From Arthrobacter sp. Leaf337 (GTDB lineage Bacteria > Actinomycetota > Actinomycetes > Actinomycetales > Micrococcaceae): a stretch of 64,000 nt of DNA. The position numbers were made by a program, and so were the translations under genes. This document shows, in pieces, positions 56,483 to 64,000 of this stretch. The stretch spans positions 3,981 through 67,980 of the forward strand of contig NZ_LMPC01000012.1 in NCBI RefSeq assembly GCF_001423745.1. Direction: 5' to 3'. The stretch's first letter is position 1. Each line of letters begins with the position of its first letter. A model generated the notes under the pieces. The model worked only from the letters and a program-made list of their open reading frames with translations. It ran no database searches and had not been told where the DNA came from.

Positions 56483-58813
56483 ATGACCACCACAGCAGCT
56501 GATCACCAGCCCGTGTCCGGTGCCTCTTCCCGCGCCGGGAAAGCGCCCGAACCGACCGACGAAAACATCTGGCTTGAGGAGATCTACGGCGAGGAGCCGC
56601 TGGCTTGGGTCCGCGAACAGAACGCCCGCACCGAGGACCTGCTCGAAGACGCCGACTATGCCGCGCTCGAAAGCCGCATCCTGGAGGTGCTGGACTCCAC
56701 GGACAAGATCGCCATGGTGGGCAAGCACGGCGACTGGTACTACAACTTCTGGCGGGACGGCCAGAACCCGAAGGGGCTGTGGCGCCGGACGTCCTGGGAG
56801 AGCTACCGGAGCGGGCAGCCCGAATGGGATGTGCTGCTGGACGTCGATGCGCTGGCCGCCGCGGAAGGCGAAGAGTGGGTTTTCCACGGCGCCAATTTCC
56901 TCCGCCCCGCGCCCGGCGAACCGCACCGGCTGGCACTGTTGGCCCTCTCCCCCGACGGCGGCGACGCCAACCGCTACCGCGAGTTCGACGTCGAGGCCCG
57001 GACGTTCGTGGACCCGGCGTCCGGCGGCTTCGACCTGCCCACGGCCAAAGGCAACGCTTCCTGGCTGGACCGGGACACGCTGCTGGTGTCCACCACCGCG
57101 GAAGGCATGCCCAGCACCACCTCGTCCTACGCGCGCACCGCCGTCCGGCTTGCCCGCGGGGGATCGCTCCCGGCAGCCGAACGGCTGTTTGAAATCCCCG
57201 AAGACCACATGATGGCGCTGGTGGCGCATGACTCCACGCCGGGATTCGAGCGGACCTTCGCCATGGACTGGATCAGCTTCTTCAACAAGAGCACGTCGGT
57301 CCTGCGGGACGGATCGTGGGTGGTCATCGACGCCCCGACCGACGTGAACCTGAGCGTGCACCGGGAGTGGCTGCTGTTCCGTCCGCAGGGCGACTGGGAC
57401 GTCGACGGAACCACGTACGCCGCCGGTTCGCTGCTCGCCGCCAGGTTCGAGGATTACCTTGCCGGAAGCCGCGAGCTGGCGGTCCTGTTCACCCCGGACG
57501 CGCACACGTCGCTGCAGTCGTGGAGCTGGACCCGCAACTTCCTGCTGCTCAACCTCCTGCGGGATGTGTCCTCGGAGATCCGCGTCCTGGATCCGGAACG
57601 GCCCGGGAGCGAGAGCGGGAATGAGTCGGCATGGGCCTCCGCGCTGCTGGACGCCTGCCCGCCGCTGCATGACGTCAACGCCTTCGCCGTCGACGACGAG
57701 GACGAGGCAGGCATGGACGACGACGGGACGGACGACGACGGTTCCGGCGGCAATGTGCCGGTACCGGAAGGGGAAGCCCCCGGCGCAGGGAACGACTTCT
57801 GGCTCGTGGCCACCGGCTTCACCACGCCCAGCACGCTGACCCGGGGGACGCTGCGGCGCGGAAGCACCGGGGAGGTGGTGAGCGAGCACGAGGTGATCCG
57901 CACCTCGCCGTCCTACTTTGATGACTCCGCCTACGAAGTCCAGCAGCACTTCGCCGTGTCCGACGACGGCACCAGGGTCCCCTACTTCCAGGTGGCGTCC
58001 AAGGACCTGGTGCTTGACGGCCACAACCCCACGCAGCTGTCCGGCTACGGCGGGTTCGAGGTTTCCCGGACGCCTGCCTACAGCGGTGCGATCGGCCGGG
58101 CCTGGCTGGAACGCCGGACGGACGCCGGGGCCCCGGCCGCAGGGGTCCCGGCCGCAGGGGCCGAAGCCGGAGCCGACGGACCGACGCACACCCGCGGCGG
58201 CGTCTACGTGGTGGCGAACATCCGCGGCGGCGGCGAATACGGACCCTCGTGGCACCGCGCCGCACTGCAGGAAAAGCGCCACCGCGCGTTCGAGGACTTC
58301 GCTGCCGTGGCCAGGGACCTGATCTCCCGTGGAGTCACCTCCAAGGAGCGGCTGGGCTGTGTGGGCGGCTCCAACGGCGGGCTGCTGGTGGGCAACATGC
58401 TGACCCGGTACCCGGAACTGTTCGGCGCAGTATCCTGCGGTGTGCCCCTGCTGGACATGCGCCGCTACACCAAGCTGTCTGCCGGCTACTCATGGATCGC
58501 CGAATACGGGGACCCCGACGTGCCCGGGGACTGGGAGTTCATCCGGACGTTCTCGCCGTACCACCTCCTTCGCGACGGTGTGGACTACCCGGAGACCTTC
58601 ATCTGGACCGCAACGTCCGATGACCGGGTGGGTCCCGTGCAGGCCCGCAAGATGGCGGCCCGCATGCAGGCCATGGGCATCCCCAATGTCTGGTTCCACG
58701 AGGCGCTGGAGGGCGGACACGCCGGTGCCTCCGACAACCGCCAGGCGGCCGCATTGCAGAGCCGGAGCCAGCATTTCCTGTGGCGTTCCCTGGCAGGCCG
58801 TTCCGACAACTAG
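56483..58813 (+). CDS. S9-family prolyl oligopeptidase
   Basis: A 776-residue serine peptidase. An N-terminal seven-bladed propeller (about 25-560) is followed by an alpha/beta hydrolase domain. The nucleophile is Ser630 in GGSNGGLL, the acid is in TSDDRVG and the histidine is in EGGHAG. The signal-less N-terminus suggests a cytoplasmic enzyme. Two Ala/Gly- or Asp-rich insertions are unusual: a strongly acidic loop (about 410-430, DDEDEAGMDDDGTDDDG) and an Ala-Gly loop just before the hydrolase (about 545-565). The start is ATG 56483; an ATG six codons earlier is possible. It diverges from the FAD-protein gene with about 60 bases between them. Confidence 0.92.
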   Translation: MTTTAADHQPVSGASSRAGKAPEPTDENIWLEEIYGEEPLAWVREQNARTEDLLEDADYAALESRILEVLDSTDKIAMVGKHGDWYYNFWRDGQNPKGLWRRTSWESYRSGQPEWDVLLDVDALAAAEGEEWVFHGANFLRPAPGEPHRLALLALSPDGGDANRYREFDVEARTFVDPASGGFDLPTAKGNASWLDRDTLLVSTTAEGMPSTTSSYARTAVRLARGGSLPAAERLFEIPEDHMMALVAHDSTPGFERTFAMDWISFFNKSTSVLRDGSWVVIDAPTDVNLSVHREWLLFRPQGDWDVDGTTYAAGSLLAARFEDYLAGSRELAVLFTPDAHTSLQSWSWTRNFLLLNLLRDVSSEIRVLDPERPGSESGNESAWASALLDACPPLHDVNAFAVDDEDEAGMDDDGTDDDGSGGNVPVPEGEAPGAGNDFWLVATGFTTPSTLTRGTLRRGSTGEVVSEHEVIRTSPSYFDDSAYEVQQHFAVSDDGTRVPYFQVASKDLVLDGHNPTQLSGYGGFEVSRTPAYSGAIGRAWLERRTDAGAPAAGVPAAGAEAGADGPTHTRGGVYVVANIRGGGEYGPSWHRAALQEKRHRAFEDFAAVARDLISRGVTSKERLGCVGGSNGGLLVGNMLTRYPELFGAVSCGVPLLDMRRYTKLSAGYSWIAEYGDPDVPGDWEFIRTFSPYHLLRDGVDYPETFIWTATSDDRVGPVQARKMAARMQAMGIPNVWFHEALEGGHAGASDNRQAAALQSRSQHFLWRSLAGRSDN

Positions 58814-58820
58814 CACCGTT

Positions 58821-58850
58821 TTGCACTGGATGGCCCGTTCTGCGTATCCT
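58821..58850 (+). promoter_or_regulatory. Probable promoter of tRNA-Ser (GCT)
   Basis: TTGCAC (58821-58826), an 18-base spacer and TATCCT (58845-58850), about 23 bases before the tRNA. Confidence 0.45.
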
Positions 58851-58872
58851 TGGTGGGCTAGGAATAGCAATT

Positions 58873-58960
58873 GGAGACGTGCCAGAGCGGCCGAATGGGC
58901 TTCACTGCTAATGAAGTGTGGGGCACAACTCCACCGGGGGTTCAAATCCCCCCGTCTCCG
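58873..58960 (+). tRNA. tRNA-Ser (GCT)
   Basis: An 88-base class II tRNA. Acceptor GGAGACG/CGTCTCC, anticodon arm TTCA-CTGCTAA-TGAA with anticodon GCT, a long variable arm, and T-arm GGGGG-TTCAAAT-CCCCC. No encoded CCA. Confidence 0.95.
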
Positions 58961-58965
58961 CGTTT

Positions 58966-58993
58966 GGCCCCGGTCCCTGGACCGGGGCCTTTT
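58966..58993 (+). terminator. Terminator after tRNA-Ser (GCT)
   Basis: Perfect 11-bp inverted repeat GGCCCCGGTCC / GGACCGGGGCC followed by TTTT. Confidence 0.85.
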
Positions 58994-59052
58994 GCGTTTC
59001 TTCGCAGGTTGCGTGTCCGCCTGCGCGCCGGCCGGGGTGGCAGGATGGGCCC

Positions 59053-60705
59053 ATGGCGGAGAACAGCAATCGCGACGTGGTCATTATCGGTGGCGGACAC
59101 AACGGCCTGGCGGCTGCCGCCTATCTGGCCAGGGCCGGACGGGACGTCCTGCTGCTCGAGAAACTGGACCATCCCGGCGGAGCGGCCGTATCCGCCCAGG
59201 CGTTCGACGGCGTCGACGCCCGCCTTTCGCGATATTCCTACCTGGTGAGCCTGCTGCCGCAGGAAATCATTGACGACCTGGGCCTTCGCATCAGGCTGGC
59301 GCGGCGCCGCTACTCGTCCTACACGCCGGACCCGGGCAGCCCCGGCCGTGGCCTCCTGATCGACAACGGGGACGCGGCAGCCACGGCGGCGTCCTTTGCT
59401 TCAGTGGGTGCCCCGGCCGCCGAAGCCGCGGCCTTTGAGCGCTTCTATGCGGAGTGCCGGAAGCTCACCGGGGCGCTGTGGCCCACCATGACGTCACCCA
59501 TGCCTACGCGCTCCGAGGCCCGGCAACTCGCCGAAGCCGCCGGTGCCGGTGATGTGTGGGAGTCAGTCATCGAGCGGCCCATCGGCGAAGCCATCACCCG
59601 CGGTCTGCAGAGTGACCTGGTGCGCGGCGTGGTGCTGACGGATGCCCTGATCGGTACGTTTGCCCGGGCTGACAGCGCGGACCTGCAGCAGAACATCTGC
59701 TTCCTGTACCACCTCCTGGGCGGCGGAACCGGCGACTGGGATGTTCCCATTGGCGGCATGGGGACTGTCTCCGGTGAACTGGAGCGCGCCGCCCGCGAGG
59801 CCGGCGCCACCATCCTGACAACCGCCGAGGTCACGCGCATCCGGCCCGGCGGCACAGTGGACTACCGCCACGACGGCCAGGAACGCTCTGCCTCCGCCGA
59901 TTGGGTGCTCTCCAATGTGGCGCCCGTGGTGCTGGACCGGCTCCGGGCGCCAGACGGGCTGCAGGGCGCCGCGGCGGCGCAGCCTATGAACCCCAACCAC
60001 CTCCGCGAGGGTTCACAGGTCAAGGTAAACCTCCTGCTGACGCGCCTTCCTCAGCTGCTGGACCGCAGCGTCAGCCCGGAGGCGGCCTTCGGCGGCACCT
60101 TCCACATCAACGAAACCTGGACCCAGCTGGATGACGCCTACCGGGCCGCCGAACAGGGAACAGTCCCGGACCCGCTGCCCTGCGAAATCTACTGCCATTC
60201 GTTGACCGATCCCAGCATCCTCTCCGCGGAGCTGCAGGCTTCCGGCGCCCACACCCTGACGGTCTTCGGACTCCACGTGCCGGACAGGCTTATCACTGCG
60301 GAGAACAACGAAGCGATGCGGACGGCGTTGCAGGCCGCCGTCGTAAAATCGCTCAACTCGGTACTGGCGGAGCCGATTGAGGGTCTGCTGCTGACCGGTG
60401 CCGACGGCACGCCGTGCATCGAAACCAAGACCACGCTGGATATCCAGCGCGCAGTGGGCATGCCGCGCGGCAACATCTTCCACGGCGGACTCGACTGGCC
60501 GTTCGCGGAGGACGAGGCCCCGCTGGACACTCCCGCCCGGCGCTGGGGTGTATCGACCGACGATCCCCGCATCCTGCTGTGCGGCTCCGGAGCCCGGCGC
60601 GGAGGGGCGGTGAGCGCCATCGGCGGCCACAATGCTGCCATGGCCGTGCTGGAGTCCCTGGCGCTGGAGTCCCAGGACCGGAAGCCCCAGGGTTCTGAGT
60701 CCTAA
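59053..60705 (+). CDS. Phytoene dehydrogenase-like FAD oxidoreductase
   Basis: A 550-residue flavoprotein of the NAD(P)/FAD-dependent oxidoreductase family (PYROXD2/CrtI-like). The N-terminal FAD-binding VVIIGGGHNGLAAAAYLARAG and LLLEKLDHPGGAA segments and the C-terminal GSGARRGGAVSAIGGHNAA motif are complete. The substrate is unknown; most members of this branch are not carotenoid enzymes, and no carotenoid genes lie nearby. The start is ATG 59053; longer readings run into the tRNA. The stop overlaps that of the convergent MFS gene. Confidence 0.88.
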   Translation: MAENSNRDVVIIGGGHNGLAAAAYLARAGRDVLLLEKLDHPGGAAVSAQAFDGVDARLSRYSYLVSLLPQEIIDDLGLRIRLARRRYSSYTPDPGSPGRGLLIDNGDAAATAASFASVGAPAAEAAAFERFYAECRKLTGALWPTMTSPMPTRSEARQLAEAAGAGDVWESVIERPIGEAITRGLQSDLVRGVVLTDALIGTFARADSADLQQNICFLYHLLGGGTGDWDVPIGGMGTVSGELERAAREAGATILTTAEVTRIRPGGTVDYRHDGQERSASADWVLSNVAPVVLDRLRAPDGLQGAAAAQPMNPNHLREGSQVKVNLLLTRLPQLLDRSVSPEAAFGGTFHINETWTQLDDAYRAAEQGTVPDPLPCEIYCHSLTDPSILSAELQASGAHTLTVFGLHVPDRLITAENNEAMRTALQAAVVKSLNSVLAEPIEGLLLTGADGTPCIETKTTLDIQRAVGMPRGNIFHGGLDWPFAEDEAPLDTPARRWGVSTDDPRILLCGSGARRGGAVSAIGGHNAAMAVLESLALESQDRKPQGSES

Positions 60706-62147
60706 GGGTTCGCGGCCTTCGGCGCCCCGGAGCGCCCGCGGCTGACGTCGGCTCCGGCCTGCCGGTGCAGCGTTAGGCTATCCGCGGTGCTCAGCAGCAT
60801 CAGCACGGCGATGGCCAGGAACGCGCCCCGGTACGGCGCAACGGGGTCCGCTCCGAAGGCGGCGGGGGCGGCGAAGAGCCGGAGGAACAAGGCGCCGACG
60901 GCGATGCCCGCACCGGCCGCCAGCTGGACCAGGGTGGCCGAAATGGCGTTGGCGGACGGCAGCTGTCCGGGAACGATGTCTGCGTACTGGATGGAGGCGT
61001 AGGCCGAGAACCCGATGGAGCGGAACGCACCGCTGCAGACCAGCAAGGCGAAGATCAGCGGCTCCGGGGTCCCGGCGTCCAGCAGCGCGCACAGGCCAAA
61101 AGTGAGGGCAGAGGCAAGGGACGCGAAGACGAGGACGGGCTTGAAGCCGAACCTGCGGATCAGCGGCGTGGTTGCCGGTTTGATGCCGATGTTGCCGATG
61201 AAGACCGCCGCCACCATCACGCCGGCATGCAGCGGATCCCACCCGAACCCGTCCTGGAACATCAGCGGCAGCAGGAACGGAACCGCGCTGATGGTCAGGC
61301 GGTAGATGAACCCGCCCGTCGATGTTGCGCGGAACGTCCGTGTGCCGAAGACATTCAGCTGGAACAGCGGATTGGTGGTACGCCGCAACCACAGGACTGC
61401 CCCTGCGATGGACACCACGCCCGCAGCGATGCTGATCGCCCCGAACGGTCCCGAGGGGTGCGCCGTGGCCAGTTCGAGCCCCACTACCAGGGCGCCTACA
61501 CCGGCCGTCGTCAGCAGCAGCCCCACCCAGTCGAGGCGGCGGGACTGGTCTCCGGCTCCCTGCGGAACCAGGCGAAGGGCAGCAATAAACGCGGCAAGGC
61601 CCAGCGGGATGTTGATCAGGAAGATCCAGTGCCAGGACAGGAAGGTGGTTAGCGCCCCGCCCACCAGCGGCGCCAGGACCGGCGCCAGCAGCCCGGGCCA
61701 CACAAGATAGGCCGTGGCCCGGAGCAGGTCCTCCTTGGGTGTCCTGCGCAGCACCACGAGCGTCCCCACCGGCACCATCATGGCCCCGCCCGCGCCCTGC
61801 AGGACTCGGCTGACGGTGAGCATGGTGAGGTCCTGGCTCAGGGCGCACAGGAGCGAGGCGATGGTGAACACGGCGATGGCGGCGCAGAAAACGCGGCGGG
61901 CACCCACGCGCTCGGCCAGCCAGCCGCTGACCGGAATGCCCATGGCCACTGTCATCAGGTAGGCCGTCATGGTGATGTTGACGTCGGCCGGAGCCACGGC
62001 GAAGTCTGCCGCGATGCTGGGGATGGCCGTGGTCAGTACGGTGCCGTCCAGGAACTCCATGAAGAAGGTGGCCGCCACCAGCAGGGCCAGCCGCGGCTGC
62101 CACTCCTGGCGGACAGCCGAAGCGGGGCTGCTCTGGGATTCGCTCAT
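60702..62147 (-). CDS. MFS multidrug exporter, DHA2-like
   Basis: A 481-residue exporter with 13-14 predicted helices. It resembles the EmrB/QacA family: motif A SGWLAERVGARRVF, the DHA2 signature in FMEFLDGTVLTTAIPSIAADF near the N-terminus, and LQGAGGAMMVPVG (motif C-like). It probably exports drugs or metabolites with protons. The start is ATG 62147; a TAGGAT -10 candidate lies about 25 bases upstream. The stop codon overlaps the stop of the convergent oxidoreductase gene by two bases. Confidence 0.9.
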   Translation of the reverse strand: MSESQSSPASAVRQEWQPRLALLVAATFFMEFLDGTVLTTAIPSIAADFAVAPADVNITMTAYLMTVAMGIPVSGWLAERVGARRVFCAAIAVFTIASLLCALSQDLTMLTVSRVLQGAGGAMMVPVGTLVVLRRTPKEDLLRATAYLVWPGLLAPVLAPLVGGALTTFLSWHWIFLINIPLGLAAFIAALRLVPQGAGDQSRRLDWVGLLLTTAGVGALVVGLELATAHPSGPFGAISIAAGVVSIAGAVLWLRRTTNPLFQLNVFGTRTFRATSTGGFIYRLTISAVPFLLPLMFQDGFGWDPLHAGVMVAAVFIGNIGIKPATTPLIRRFGFKPVLVFASLASALTFGLCALLDAGTPEPLIFALLVCSGAFRSIGFSAYASIQYADIVPGQLPSANAISATLVQLAAGAGIAVGALFLRLFAAPAAFGADPVAPYRGAFLAIAVLMLLSTADSLTLHRQAGADVSRGRSGAPKAANP

Positions 62148-62241
62148 GGCTCCTGGCCTGGACTCATTCGCCGATCCTATAGGCGTGCCAGGCACGGTGC
62201 CAGAATAAGTCCGCCCCTTACGCACACCGGCCGGAGGGCTC

Positions 62242-64000
62242 CTACCCTGCCTGTCCCAGCACGAGGGGAAGGACGGCCCCGGCCCCGGCACGGCGCAGTG
62301 CCCGTCCTGCAACCGTGACCGTCCAACGGCTGTCCGTGAGGTCATCCACCAACATGATGCTCTGACCCTGGATGCCGGCCATGGCTGCCTCCAGCTCCGG
62401 TCCCACAACAAGCCGGTCCCAGACTCCGGCCAGCCGGTAGGCGCTGTTGCCCCCGCGTCCGCCGGTGGGTCCGCCGTGTTCCAGCTGCAGCTGGCCCAGG
62501 TACGGTATGCGGCCAATCCCGGAAATTCCGCGCGCCAGGGAATCGACCAAGGCCGGCTTGCTGCGTGACGGGATGCTGACGATGGCTGCCGGACGTCCGA
62601 CGCCGCTCCAGCCTGGGCTGCGTCCGTTCCCGGCGCCCCATTCGCGGAGCACCTGCACGCAGGCCTGCAGCATTGCGGGGTCCACCTCGCGGTCCGGGGC
62701 GCCGGAGGCAAAGATCTCCCGGAGGGCACCGCCCCAGCCGAGGTCGGTCAGGCGGGCCAGCACCCGGCCTTCGGCGAGGCTTTCATCCGGCTTGATCTTG
62801 CCCTTGACGGTAACGCCGAGCCGGTCCATGCCGCTGGGCCACTGCAGCCGCGGTTCCAGTGCCATGCCGGCACGGCTGAGCGTCTGGCCGGCCGCTTCTG
62901 TGGCCGAGGATGCGATGTCGGACGGGAACCAGCGTCCGGCGCAGTTGTCGCAGCGGCCGCAGGCGCGGGCTGTTTCATCGTCCAGGACCGAGGTGATGTA
63001 CTCCATCCGGCAGCCGGCCGTGTCCTGGTAGATCACCATGGAGTCCTGCTCATCCACGCGGGCCTCGGCGATGCGGGTGTACCGGTCGGCGTCGTAGCTC
63101 CAGGGCTGGCCGGTGGAGCGCCAGCCGCCACCCACCCGTTCCACGGCACCGTCCACGGACAGGACCTTGAGCAGCAGTTCCAAAGGTGTGCGCCGCAGGT
63201 CCACGCGGGCTTCGAGGGCCACGGTGGACACGGCGGCACCAGCCTCGGCGAGGGCGGTCAGGACGGCCGCCGCCTTTTCCTCAGACGGCATGGAAGCGGT
63301 AGCAAAGTACTGCCAGATGTCGCGGTCCTCGGAGCCCGGCAGCAGCAGGACGTCGGCGTTGGCAGCGCCACGCCCCGCGCGGCCCACCTGCTGGTAGTAG
63401 GCCACCGGCGACGACGGGGCGCCGAGGTGCACCACGAAGCCCAGGTCCGGTTTGTCGAAACCCATGCCCAGGGCCGAAGTGGCCACCAGCGCCTTGACCT
63501 GGTTGTCCTTGAGGAGCTGTTCCGCCCGTTCCCGGTCCGCGGGATCGGTACGGCCGGTATAGGCGAGCACCTCATGGCCGGCTTCAGCGAGCAGCCGGGC
63601 GGTGTCCTCCGCCGCGGAGACCGTGAGGGTGTAGATGATGCCGCTGCCGGGCAGGTCCGCCAGATGGGTCAGCAGCCAGCCCAGCCGGTCGCGGGAATCC
63701 GCCAGCTGCAGCACACCGAGCCGGAGCGATTCACGGCCCAGGGCGCCGCGGATGGTGAGCACGCCGTCGCCTAACTGCTCCTCGATGTCATGGACCACGC
63801 GGGAGTTGGCGGTGGCTGTGGTGGCCAGCACGGGCACGGTGTCCGGCAACTGCGTGATGAGGTCCGCGATGCGCCGGTAGTCGGGACGGAAGTCATGGCC
63901 CCAGTCGGAGATGCAGTGTGCTTCGTCAATCACCAGGAGCCCGGTGCGGCGGATCAGTTCCGGCAGCTGGTTTTCCCGGAACGACGGGTTGGTGAGCCGC
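62242..64000 (-). CDS. RecQ-family helicase with C-terminal PRTase-like domain (partial)
   Basis: The N-terminus lies beyond the window edge. The visible part starts before motif II (VIDEAHCISDWGHDFRPDY) and includes LATTATA (motif III), IIYTLTVSAAEDTA, ALVATSALGMGFDKPDLGFVVH and YYQQVGRAGRG (motif VI), then the four-cysteine RecQ zinc site (CRMEY...CGRCDNC). The last 130 residues do not resemble an HRDC domain. They contain SIMLVDDLTDSRWT, the PRPP-loop signature of phosphoribosyltransferases. The protein is therefore a helicase-PRTase fusion, and the PRTase domain may bind a nucleotide signal. It is the last gene in the window. Confidence 0.9.
   Translation of the reverse strand, partial: RLTNPSFRENQLPELIRRTGLLVIDEAHCISDWGHDFRPDYRRIADLITQLPDTVPVLATTATANSRVVHDIEEQLGDGVLTIRGALGRESLRLGVLQLADSRDRLGWLLTHLADLPGSGIIYTLTVSAAEDTARLLAEAGHEVLAYTGRTDPADRERAEQLLKDNQVKALVATSALGMGFDKPDLGFVVHLGAPSSPVAYYQQVGRAGRGAANADVLLLPGSEDRDIWQYFATASMPSEEKAAAVLTALAEAGAAVSTVALEARVDLRRTPLELLLKVLSVDGAVERVGGGWRSTGQPWSYDADRYTRIAEARVDEQDSMVIYQDTAGCRMEYITSVLDDETARACGRCDNCAGRWFPSDIASSATEAAGQTLSRAGMALEPRLQWPSGMDRLGVTVKGKIKPDESLAEGRVLARLTDLGWGGALREIFASGAPDREVDPAMLQACVQVLREWGAGNGRSPGWSGVGRPAAIVSIPSRSKPALVDSLARGISGIGRIPYLGQLQLEHGGPTGGRGGNSAYRLAGVWDRLVVGPELEAAMAGIQGQSIMLVDDLTDSRWTVTVAGRALRRAGAGAVLPLVLGQAG

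Noticed and set aside
56423..58282. The minus-strand frame of the FAD protein extends for another 1860 bases opposite the S9 peptidase gene.
   Set aside because: The extension is antisense to a gene with full catalytic motifs, has Arg/Pro/His-rich composition typical of GC-driven open frames, and lies upstream of a good -10 box and start at 56422.

Overview
This is a high-GC actinobacterial chromosome segment, most probably from an Arthrobacter or Pseudarthrobacter-like member of the Micrococcaceae. The evidence is the 16S rRNA gene at the left edge, the actinobacterial rRNA leader motif, the GlgE-type glycogen genes, SenX3/RegX3, CarD and the bacterial proteasome activator Bpa. Identification to genus is inference from gene content; no database was searched.

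Layout. 1-2000 holds the 16S rRNA gene (minus strand) with its leader and promoter. 2065-15454 is a glycogen/trehalose region: glgE, treS and a maltokinase-glgB fusion form a tight minus-strand operon, glgP diverges from it, and glgX lies beyond an RNase Sa-like/barstar pair. 15583-21491 is housekeeping: a nitrilase-family hydrolase, rlmB, cysS, a small lipoprotein, ispF, ispD and carD. 21817-26065 carries a lipoprotein gene, the phosphate-sensing set regX3-senX3 with divergent phoU and a four-unit PHO-box-like repeat between them, and gpmA. 26181-33070 carries a methyltransferase-like gene, a DUF2516 membrane protein, a trans-sulfuration enzyme, tmk, holB, a secreted TAP-type hydrolase and a HAD-family protein that lacks its nucleophile. 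33308-43517 is mixed: tRNA-Thr, an XRE regulator with a decayed DUF2975 partner, an SDR, transporters, a calcium-type P-ATPase, coiled-coil and unknown proteins, an aldo/keto reductase and Bpa. 43673-49188 holds cstA with its small partner, an apparently autoregulated padR, a quinone oxidoreductase, tRNA-Ser(TGA) and a VOC protein. 49559-64000 holds a very large secreted nuclease/5'-nucleotidase, a hairpin-repeat cluster, an FAD/NAD(P)-binding protein divergent from an S9 peptidase, tRNA-Ser(GCT), an FAD oxidoreductase, an MFS exporter and a truncated RecQ-family helicase with a C-terminal phosphoribosyltransferase-like domain.

How the genes work together. TreS converts trehalose to maltose, the maltokinase domain makes maltose-1-phosphate, GlgE polymerises it and GlgB branches it; GlgP and GlgX take the glucan apart. 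SenX3/RegX3/PhoU sense phosphate, and the secreted nuclease-nucleotidase is a plausible phosphate-scavenging output, although no convincing PHO box was seen in front of it.

Two sequence-level patterns cut across the annotation. First, fourteen genes have a TANNNT -10 hexamer ending exactly 6 or 7 bases before an ATG or GTG, which predicts leaderless mRNAs and settles several start codons. Second, a family of hairpins with the core GTGAGRGAGCG occurs in three intergenic gaps. No CRISPR array, prophage, insertion sequence or recognisable defence island was seen.
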